Assembly: GCA_003136915.1 (NCBI GenBank) | Contig: PLEB01000194.1 | Location: forward strand, 1,589 to 7,117 | Source: Chitinophagaceae bacterium | GTDB lineage: Bacteria; Bacteroidota; Bacteroidia; Chitinophagales; Chitinophagaceae | Direction: 5' to 3' | DNA: 5,529 nt | Part shown: piece after piece, positions 1 through 5,529 of the stretch | Layout of the letters: each line of letters opens with the position of its first letter | Position numbering within the stretch: the stretch's first letter is position 1 | Program-made: the position numbers and the translations under genes | The notes under the pieces: generated by a model | What the model was told of the DNA's origin: nothing | The model's input: only the letters and a program-made list of their open reading frames with translations | Databases searched by the model: none

Positions 1-1127
1 CCTATCTAAAAATTCATGCAAAAGCGATTTTGGTTGATACACATAATGACTTCCTGAGTAAGGCCGTGGAAGATCATTATGCTTTCGATACTGACCTGCG
101 TGGACAAACTTATTCTGACATGGCGAGGATGAAACAAGGAGGTGTGGACGTGCAGGTGTTTTCCATTTTTTGTGATGACCATTATGGAAAAGGATCCGCT
201 TTTGCCTATGCCAATCAGGAACTTGATTCTCTGTATGCCATTGCTGCCAGGAATCCTGACCGGATGCAAATCGTTTATTCGTATAAGGAATTGATGAATG
301 CGGTAAAGCATCATAAGCTGGCTGCATTGTCAGGAGTAGAAGGTGGGCATATGATTGAAGATAACCTGTCTTACCTCGATAGTTTTTACAAACGGGGCGT
401 TCGTTATATGACGCTTACCTGGAACAACAGCACATCCTGGGCGACTTCGGCCTCGGACGAATCAAAGCATTCTTTCATTGTTACGCCCTATGGTCTCAAT
501 GAATTCGGAAAGCAGGTGGTAAGAAAGATGAATGACATGGGTATGCTGATTGATGTTTCGCACAATGGAGAAAAAACTTTCTGGGATGTGATTCAAACCA
601 CAACAAAACCCATCATTGCTTCCCATAGTTCGGTATACACAATTTGTCCTGTTTTCCGCAATCTGAAAGATGACCAGATAAAAGCAATCGCAAAAAACGG
701 CGGCGTGATCCAGGTTAATTTCTATTCCGGATTTATTGACAGCACCTATCTTCCCCGGGTAGATCATTTCTTAAAACTTCATAAGGCCGAGCATGATTCT
801 CTGGCCATGCTGAAAAAACCAGAGTCCAGGATCCTGGAATATTTATTTACGCATTATAAGAAAGATCTTGATACACTTCGTCCACCTTTATCGCTCCTCA
901 TTGATCATATTGATTATATCGTTAGGCTGGTGGGGGCTGACTATGTTGGATTGGGTTCTGATTTCGATGGCATCGAATCTGCTCCGCGGGAACTGGATGG
1001 TGTGGAAGATTACCCTAAAATAACTGAAGCCCTTGTGCAACGCGGTTACAGCAGGAAAGACATTTACAAAATTCTCGGAGGGAATTTCTTAAGGGTTCTG
1101 AAAGCGAATGAGGCCCACGCTCAGTGA
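1..1127 (+). CDS. Membrane dipeptidase, peptidase family M19 (renal dipeptidase-like), 5' end missing
   Basis: Zinc dipeptidase of the M19 family, which hydrolyses dipeptides in a TIM-barrel fold with a two-metal site. The reading frame is open to the left edge (first full codon at base 3, residues YLKIHAKAIL before VDTHND), so the true start and any signal peptide lie outside the window. The first in-frame start-like codon, TTG at 30, falls inside the first beta strand and is not the start. Numbering from that codon (365 residues), expected metal ligands are H5 and D7 (DTHND), E104 (SGVEGGH), H178 (DVSHNG) and H199 (ASHSS), with the catalytic/metal Asp at D311 (GLGSDFDG) and the substrate-binding Arg at R210. 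The position of human DPEP1 His152 is Trp131. Between R210 and D311 there are about 43 more residues than in human DPEP1. Location is probably envelope or periplasmic, inferred from family habit only. It ends with TGA one base before the convergent E1 gene. Family call is firm; substrate is not. Confidence 0.93.
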   Translation, partial: YLKIHAKAILVDTHNDFLSKAVEDHYAFDTDLRGQTYSDMARMKQGGVDVQVFSIFCDDHYGKGSAFAYANQELDSLYAIAARNPDRMQIVYSYKELMNAVKHHKLAALSGVEGGHMIEDNLSYLDSFYKRGVRYMTLTWNNSTSWATSASDESKHSFIVTPYGLNEFGKQVVRKMNDMGMLIDVSHNGEKTFWDVIQTTTKPIIASHSSVYTICPVFRNLKDDQIKAIAKNGGVIQVNFYSGFIDSTYLPRVDHFLKLHKAEHDSLAMLKKPESRILEYLFTHYKKDLDTLRPPLSLLIDHIDYIVRLVGADYVGLGSDFDGIESAPRELDGVEDYPKITEALVQRGYSRKDIYKILGGNFLRVLKANEAHAQ

Positions 1128-1128
1128 A

Positions 1129-3123
1129 TCAAAAATCAACGAGTTTTTTGACACTTTCTTCGAGACGCGCGGACGCCAGGAAATTCTTTTCCAGGTCCCT
1201 GCTGAAAGGAATGGCTGTATCCAAAGAGGCACACCTGATCACCGGCGCATCCAGGGCCTCAAAGCAATGTTCGGTGATCCAGGCGCTGATTTCGCCGCCG
1301 ATCCCGCCCGTCAGGGTATCTTCATGAAGGATCAAAACCTTTCCGGTATTTAATACGGCTTCACGAATGGCTTCATAATCCAAGGGAAGAAGAGTTATCA
1401 GGTCGAGTATATAAAATGAAACATCGGTCTGCTTTTGAGCAATATCAACGGCCCAATGCACCCCCGCACCATAGGTTATGATGCTTATCATATTTCCTGC
1501 CTGGACAACTTTGGCCTTTCCGATTTCCGTATGATAATAATTTTCCGGCACGGGGCCGCTAATACTCCTGTATAGTGCTTTATGTTCAAAGAAAAGAACC
1601 GGATTGGGATCATTGATAGCGGCTATCAACAATCCTTTCGCATCTTCCGGGTTGGAAGGATACACTACTTTTAGTCCTGGTGTATGGGCAAACCACGCTT
1701 CATTGCTTTGAGAATGGAAGGGTCCTGCGCCAACACCGGCACCCGTTGGCATCCGGATAACGGTATCGGCTGGTTGATTCCAGCGATAATGGATCTTGGC
1801 CAGATTGTTAATGATCTGGTTGAAGCCCATGGTCACAAAATCGGCGAATTGCATTTCAACAACGCTCTTAAAGCCTTCAAGGCTCAGGCCCAATGCCGCA
1901 CCCAATACGGCGCTTTCGCAAAGCGGGGTATTGCGTACGCGATCGCTGCCGAATTTATCCAGAAACCCTTCCGTGATTTTGAAGGCACCGCCATATTCGG
2001 CAATGTCCTGCCCCATCAGGATCAGATTTTCATGTTTGTCCATACTCTGCATGAGCCCTTCCCGTATGCCGTCAATCATTCTTTTCTCGGGGCGGCCCGT
2101 TGTACTCTCCGGGGCGGGTAGTGCATTTTCGGACTCAGGGAAATCCGGAACAGGGGCATACATATCAGCCAGCTCTTTTGCACTGTCGGGTACAATTTGT
2201 TTCTCCTCTACATCAATAGCCTGATCAATTTCTTTCCGGTAAAAATCCCGGATCTGGTTTATATTATCTGCATCCAGAACGCCCAATTCAAGCAGGTGTA
2301 TTTCATAGGAAGAAATGGGGTCTTTATGTCCCCAGCGTTCAAACATTTCTGAAGGAATATATTTGGTACCGCTTGCTTCCTCATGTCCGCGCATACGGAA
2401 AGTCATGCATTCAATTAAATAAGGTTTTTGTTTCCTGATGCAATAATCTCGAACGCCCTTAACGGTATCATAAACTGCGAGTATATTGTTCCCATCAATT
2501 TGGATTGCTTCCACGCCATAGCCCTTGCCTTTGGTGGCCAGGGTGCTGCATCTGTATTGTTCGGAAACCGGTGTACTCAGAGCATACCCGTTGTTCTCGA
2601 TCAGAAATATCACCGGAAGGTCCCACACAGCGGCCAGGTTCACCGCTTCGTGGAAATCACCTTCACTTGTTCCTCCTTCGCCCGTAAATGCAAGAGCCGC
2701 TTTGTTTTCTTTTTTCAGTTTGTAAGCCAAAGCAACACCGTCCGCAACCGCCAGCTGCGGTCCCAGGTGGGAGATCATGCCGCAAACATGGTGTTCCCTG
2801 GATCCGAAATGAAAACTTCTTTCCCTTGCGTTGCTATATCCTTCGGCGCTTCCCTGCCACTGGAGAAAAAGTTTTTGCAGGGGCATCCTCCGGCCGGTAA
2901 AAATGCCCAGGTTCCGGTGCAGCGGCATGATCCATTCGTCCTGATCCATTGCTGAAACAACGGCAGCGGAGATCGCTTCCTGGCCAATCCCGCTGAACCA
3001 TTTACTGATCCGGCCCTGACGCAGCAGGATCAGCATTTTCTCCTCGATGAGACGAGGCAGCAACATGGTTTTATAGAGGGAGATCAGCTGGTCATCAGAT
3101 AAATCTTTGCGGTCAAATTGCAT
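1129..3123 (-). CDS. Branched-chain 2-oxoacid dehydrogenase-type E1, fused alpha and beta subunits (thiamine diphosphate-dependent)
   Basis: First enzyme of a 2-oxoacid dehydrogenase complex: it decarboxylates a 2-oxo acid with thiamine diphosphate and transfers the acyl group to the lipoyl arm of E2. The 664 residues are E1-alpha (about 1-318), a Pro/Glu-rich linker (about 320-346) and E1-beta (about 347-664). In alpha, the ThDP/Mg motif is GEGGTSEG (E149) followed 29 residues later by N178 and Y180 in ENNGYALSTP; the GEG form and the STPVSEQYR continuation resemble animal BCKDH E1-alpha more than pyruvate dehydrogenase. H247 (RGHEE) matches the phosphorylation-loop His. In beta, E403 (TPLCES) is the cofactor-activating Glu, MQFADF follows, and H470 (HSQSNEAWFAHTPG) is the active-site His. 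The ATG at 3123 has a GAAGG 6 bases upstream (3130-3134). No E2 or E3 gene is visible. The fused layout is common in Bacteroidota. Substrate (branched-chain versus pyruvate) is inferred from motifs and remains open; the enzyme class is secure. Confidence 0.95.
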   Translation of the reverse strand: MQFDRKDLSDDQLISLYKTMLLPRLIEEKMLILLRQGRISKWFSGIGQEAISAAVVSAMDQDEWIMPLHRNLGIFTGRRMPLQKLFLQWQGSAEGYSNARERSFHFGSREHHVCGMISHLGPQLAVADGVALAYKLKKENKAALAFTGEGGTSEGDFHEAVNLAAVWDLPVIFLIENNGYALSTPVSEQYRCSTLATKGKGYGVEAIQIDGNNILAVYDTVKGVRDYCIRKQKPYLIECMTFRMRGHEEASGTKYIPSEMFERWGHKDPISSYEIHLLELGVLDADNINQIRDFYRKEIDQAIDVEEKQIVPDSAKELADMYAPVPDFPESENALPAPESTTGRPEKRMIDGIREGLMQSMDKHENLILMGQDIAEYGGAFKITEGFLDKFGSDRVRNTPLCESAVLGAALGLSLEGFKSVVEMQFADFVTMGFNQIINNLAKIHYRWNQPADTVIRMPTGAGVGAGPFHSQSNEAWFAHTPGLKVVYPSNPEDAKGLLIAAINDPNPVLFFEHKALYRSISGPVPENYYHTEIGKAKVVQAGNMISIITYGAGVHWAVDIAQKQTDVSFYILDLITLLPLDYEAIREAVLNTGKVLILHEDTLTGGIGGEISAWITEHCFEALDAPVIRCASLDTAIPFSRDLEKNFLASARLEESVKKLVDF

Positions 3124-3156
3124 ACAAAACCTTCAGGTTAATGAGAATTTCGGGCC

Positions 3157-3510
3157 TCATAAAGAACGGGAATTATTTACCGAGGTTCTGTAAAGGAATG
3201 AGGTCAGCACAGATAGCAGCAGGCTGAAAAGTAATGCCCACCAGAATCCATCCACATGGAATCCGCGAACGAATTTTGCAGCCAGCAAAATAATCAGCGC
3301 ATTGATCACAAATAAAAACAAACCCAGGGTAAAGATGGTGATCGGTAAGGTGAGAATGATCAGGATTGGCTTGACAAATATATTCAGCAATCCCAACACT
3401 ATCGCGAGCATAAATGCGGTAACGAAAGAATTTATATGCACGCCTTTAAGTACATACGACAAACCAAAGGCAACCACGGCAGAAATGATTATTCTGAGGA
3501 GTATTTTCAT
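3157..3510 (-). CDS. Small four-helix membrane protein, PF04020 (phage holin 4 superfamily / YvlD-like)
   Basis: A 117-residue, very hydrophobic inner-membrane protein. Four probable transmembrane segments lie at about residues 4-21, 28-46, 49-77 (perhaps reaching into a loop) and 88-107, with few charges between them. The stretch GLLNIFVKPILIILTLPITI (40-59) is the hallmark of the PF04020 family, also listed as DUF360 or 'mycobacterial 4 TMS phage holin'. The holin name comes from resemblance to phage proteins. No endolysin or other phage gene lies nearby, so lysis is not implied, and the cellular role of chromosomal members is not known to me. It sits 43 bases after the M16 partner gene and 33 bases before the E1 gene on the same strand, suggesting co-transcription. 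The ATG at 3510 has no clear Shine-Dalgarno sequence, but the protein starts at the first helix as expected for the family. The C-terminus is a short polar tail (RTSVNNSRSL). Confidence 0.88.
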   Translation of the reverse strand: MKILLRIIISAVVAFGLSYVLKGVHINSFVTAFMLAIVLGLLNIFVKPILIILTLPITIFTLGLFLFVINALIILLAAKFVRGFHVDGFWWALLFSLLLSVLTSFLYRTSVNNSRSL

Positions 3511-3553
3511 AACTGCAAATTTGGTTAGGTGAAAATACTGAATTTTGGGGCTG

Positions 3554-4843
3554 TCACACTACGACAAGCTCATAAAAATCATCCGGCCTGAGGTATTTAT
3601 TTGCGAGTTCCTGAAGATCCGGGGGCTTGATGGTTTTTATGGTATCTACGCCCCTGTAAAAATAGTCTTCTGTAAGACCGTTCAGCACCAGGCTTTTCCA
3701 TCTTCCGGCAACCTGAAAAGGTCCGTCAAGATCCCCCAATAAAGTTCCGATCATAAAATTTCTGGTTGTCTGCAGTTCTTCCTCAGGAACGGGTTCATTA
3801 CACAACCGGTTCATTTCGAGATAAACTTCTTTCAGGGTGTCCTCGGTAACTTCTTTGCCTGCCTCCGTTGAGATCATCAGTGAGCTTTCCTGAATAAGAT
3901 TAGTAAGGTAGCTGTGAATTCCGTAAGTATATCCCTTGTCTTCCCGGATATTAGCCATGAGCCGCGATCCGAAAAATCCTCCAAACAGATTATTCAGCAC
4001 AAGCATTTTCTGGAAGTCCGGGTGATGGCGGTTTGGAAAATTACGTGCCATCCGGATTGCACCCTGAACGCCATCGGGATCATTCATGATCCGGTATTTT
4101 TTTTGTCCGGCTGGCTGAAGGGGCATTTCGGGTATTGGGTGGATGGCCGATCCTCCGAAAGGTAATGAGCCGAAATGCTTCTCAATTTGTGATATCATGT
4201 CTGCCGGCAGGAGACCGGCGACAAAGATCATACAGCGGCCCTGATTATAGTAAGCATCATAAAATGATTTCAGCTGATCCACCTGTAATGCTTCATAATC
4301 TGCTGCGGTGCTGTACCTGCCATAGGGATGTCCTTCGCCAAAAAGGTATGCATCTATGAGGCGGCTGGCGACAAAATCATTTTTCCTCAGGTTAACCTGC
4401 AGTCGCTGCTGCATGTTTTTTTTGTAAATCCTCAATTCTTCCTCCGGAAAAATAGAATCGCTGATGAGTTCGGCAACCGCCGGGAGCAATTCACCAACAT
4501 GTTTATTCATGCAGTGCAGGGAGAGCTCGGCCGTTTCATGAGCCGCATGGCGGCTCAGATAGGCGCCATAATATTCAAAATATTCATTGATCTCATAAGC
4601 AGTTTTTGACCGCGTGCCATTTTTCAGCATGAAATTGGTTGCAGAGGCAACCAGGTTCTCAGTTTCAAAACAGTTCCCTGCATAAAACACAACATTCATC
4701 ATGAGTGTATCCAGGGTGCCCATATTCACGAGAAAAACATCTACGCCGTTGCGAAGCGAGATCTTTTCATGCGCGGGCAGATCCAGATGGAATTTTACGG
4801 CGTCCGTAATGACCGGTGCATTTTTTCTGTTCAATATGGGCAT
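3554..4843 (-). CDS. M16B peptidase-family protein, non-catalytic (R/Y-pair) subunit
   Basis: A 429-residue insulinase/mitochondrial-processing-peptidase fold protein, full length for an M16B subunit. The N-terminal M16 domain covers about residues 25-200 and the M16_C domain about 200-375. Where active members carry HXXEH just before the MLFKGT-like turn, this protein reads SATNF (67-71) followed by MLKNGT, so it has no zinc site. The C-terminal domain keeps GSRL (292-295) and IREDKGYTY, giving the R300/Y307 pair that helps bind substrate backbone in two-chain M16B proteases. It therefore probably completes the active site of the catalytic subunit encoded immediately upstream, 11 bases away. 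No signal peptide is evident: the N-terminus (MPILNRKNAP) is polar and lacks a hydrophobic core. No Shine-Dalgarno sequence precedes the ATG; the preceding bases are AT-rich, and translational coupling to the upstream stop is likely. Substrate is unknown. Family call is firm; the heterodimer is inferred from known family pairs. Confidence 0.93.
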   Translation of the reverse strand: MPILNRKNAPVITDAVKFHLDLPAHEKISLRNGVDVFLVNMGTLDTLMMNVVFYAGNCFETENLVASATNFMLKNGTRSKTAYEINEYFEYYGAYLSRHAAHETAELSLHCMNKHVGELLPAVAELISDSIFPEEELRIYKKNMQQRLQVNLRKNDFVASRLIDAYLFGEGHPYGRYSTAADYEALQVDQLKSFYDAYYNQGRCMIFVAGLLPADMISQIEKHFGSLPFGGSAIHPIPEMPLQPAGQKKYRIMNDPDGVQGAIRMARNFPNRHHPDFQKMLVLNNLFGGFFGSRLMANIREDKGYTYGIHSYLTNLIQESSLMISTEAGKEVTEDTLKEVYLEMNRLCNEPVPEEELQTTRNFMIGTLLGDLDGPFQVAGRWKSLVLNGLTEDYFYRGVDTIKTIKPPDLQELANKYLRPDDFYELVVV

Positions 4844-4854
4844 TCAATAAAAAA

Positions 4855-5529
4855 TTAATTGTTGCTATAATAAAACAAACTGTTGCTATTTTTTTCATCG
4901 AAAACTAACAGGCTTTCTGTCAGGATTTCTTCGCGGGCCACGTCCTTGTATTTTTGAAGTTCCGTATTCATGAATTCTGCATCTCCCATGAGCTCATACA
5001 TGGCCAGGTTCGAGGCCCGGTTCATCAGGCCCATGTCTTCGAACAGGATCGCTGACTCGGTCTTATTTTTCACTTTTACCAATTCTTTTTCTTCAATTTT
5101 ATCCGTACTTAATTTCTTAAGTTCCTCCCCAATGGCCTGGTCTGCATCTTCCATGCGCACGCCCTTAATAAGTTTACCTTCTATAACCAGGAGACCCGGA
5201 TCGGATGAGCCGGTATGGTAGCACTCTATATTGCTGAATAGTTTTTTTTCTTTCACGAGCGATTGAAAAAGCCGGGATGATCCGCCACCACCCAACAACT
5301 CGGTGATAAGGTCCATGGAATAATACGACTTATCTGTGCGCGAACCGACATGGAAGGCTTTATACAAGGCATCCAGAGGAACGTCCGCTTTAATTTCCAT
5401 TTTCCGGGCGCTAAGCTGCGGCGGTTCTGCAGGAATCGCTCTCAGATATTTTTCACCCGCCGGAATGCTCCCAAACCATTTTTCCGCAAGCGCCAGGGCC
5501 TGGGCTGTCTTTATGTTTCCGGCAACGAC
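4855..5529 (-). CDS. M16B peptidase, probable catalytic subunit, C-terminal half only (5' end beyond window)
   Basis: The last 224 residues of an insulinase-family zinc peptidase; the frame is open to the right edge. The methionine at 5400 is internal: the 43 residues before it (VVAGNIKTAQALALAEKWFG and on) are the typical start of the M16_C domain after the VVAGD-like strand. The visible part is that domain, with GGGGSSRL (80-87) followed by LVKEKKLFSNI, and ends SLFYYSNN. At the places of the partner's R300 and Y307 it has V92 and S99, so the R/Y pair is absent. This is the pattern of the zinc-bearing chain in two-chain M16B proteases. The HXXEH motif would lie in the missing N-terminal domain, so catalytic status is inferred. 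Its TAA stop (4857-4855) lies 11 bases before the start of the partner gene, and both are probably translated from one message. Substrate and location cannot be judged without the N-terminus. Confidence 0.9.
   Translation of the reverse strand, partial: VVAGNIKTAQALALAEKWFGSIPAGEKYLRAIPAEPPQLSARKMEIKADVPLDALYKAFHVGSRTDKSYYSMDLITELLGGGGSSRLFQSLVKEKKLFSNIECYHTGSSDPGLLVIEGKLIKGVRMEDADQAIGEELKKLSTDKIEEKELVKVKNKTESAILFEDMGLMNRASNLAMYELMGDAEFMNTELQKYKDVAREEILTESLLVFDEKNSNSLFYYSNN

Noticed and set aside
30..32. TTG at 30 as the start of the dipeptidase
   Set aside because: It lies inside the conserved first strand (AKAILVDTHND), and the same frame continues without a stop to the left edge, so the gene begins outside the window.
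462..767. 101-residue - strand reading frame inside the dipeptidase gene
   Set aside because: It is antisense to the metal-site region of the dipeptidase, with no domain or ribosome-binding signal.
1129..1151. Inverted repeat TCAAAAA / TTTTTGA with a 9-base loop at the convergent junction
   Set aside because: The stem is only 7 pairs with a single G-C pair and lies within the last E1 codons; too weak to call a terminator.
1282..1296. GGCG / CGCC short hairpin inside the E1 3' region
   Set aside because: Four pairs only, no T-tract, and explained by Gly codons of the conserved GGIGGE segment.
1684..2224. Two overlapping + strand reading frames of about 140 residues antisense to the E1 gene
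   Set aside because: They overlap each other in different frames, oppose conserved E1 coding sequence and resemble no family I know.
2677..2679. GEG instead of GDG as a damaged ThDP motif
   Set aside because: Animal BCKDH E1-alpha also carries Glu at this metal-binding position, so it is a family trait and not a defect.
2428..2955. 175-residue + strand reading frame antisense to the E1 gene
   Set aside because: It is the shadow of a strongly conserved E1-alpha region; the translation shows no recognisable domain and no initiation signal.
3157..3510. Prophage or lysis cassette, suggested by the holin family name
   Set aside because: There is no endolysin, spanin, integrase or structural phage gene nearby; chromosomal PF04020 proteins are widespread outside phages.
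3516..3523. Palindrome CAAATTTG before the PF04020 gene, considered as a Bacteroidota -7 element (TANNTTTG)
   Set aside because: The first base does not match, no convincing -33 TTTG lies at the right distance, and an 8-base AT-rich palindrome is expected by chance.
5398..5400. ATG at 5400 (- strand) as the start of a 181-residue protein
   Set aside because: The frame stays open to the right edge and reads VVAGNIKTAQALALAEKWFG upstream, clear M16 domain sequence, so this Met is internal.
1..5529. Defence system, CRISPR array, insertion sequence, tRNA or other undescribed system
   Set aside because: No direct-repeat array, transposase, tRNA-like fold or unexplained reading frame was seen; conserved housekeeping-type genes account for almost every base.

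Overview
The window looks like ordinary chromosomal DNA from a member of the Bacteroidota, probably an environmental lineage. Three things point that way: a branched-chain 2-oxoacid dehydrogenase E1 with alpha and beta subunits fused in one chain, a tandem pair of M16B peptidase subunits, and short AT-rich gene junctions with little or no Shine-Dalgarno signal. The assignment is by pattern recognition, since there is no marker gene such as rRNA. Coding density is nearly complete; the largest gap between genes is 43 bases, so there is no long non-coding stretch to describe.

Layout. Bases 1-1127 (+ strand) hold the 3' part of an M19 membrane dipeptidase gene whose start lies off the left edge. 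All remaining genes are on the - strand and run towards it. Read in their own direction from the right edge they are: the C-terminal half of a probable catalytic M16 peptidase subunit (5529-4855, start off the right edge); a complete non-catalytic M16 partner (4843-3554); a small four-helix membrane protein of the PF04020 'phage holin 4' family (3510-3157); and the fused BCKDH-type E1 (3123-1129). The gaps are 11, 43 and 33 bases, consistent with one transcription unit. The E1 and dipeptidase genes meet tail to tail with one base between their stop codons and no convincing terminator.

How the genes work together. The two M16 proteins should form one heterodimeric protease: the downstream protein has lost HXXEH but keeps the R/Y pair, while the upstream one has lost the R/Y pair and is expected to carry the zinc site in its unseen N-terminal half. 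The E1 decarboxylates branched-chain 2-oxo acids (or a related substrate) and needs E2 and E3 partners encoded elsewhere. The dipeptidase could supply amino acids from peptides, which loosely fits a peptide and amino-acid catabolism theme, but that link is inference.

I found no mobile element, CRISPR array, RNA gene or evident new system. The interesting points are at residue level: Trp in place of the substrate-binding His of the dipeptidase, a large insertion in the same enzyme, the complementary motif loss in the M16 pair, and Glu at the position of the regulatory Ser in the E1.
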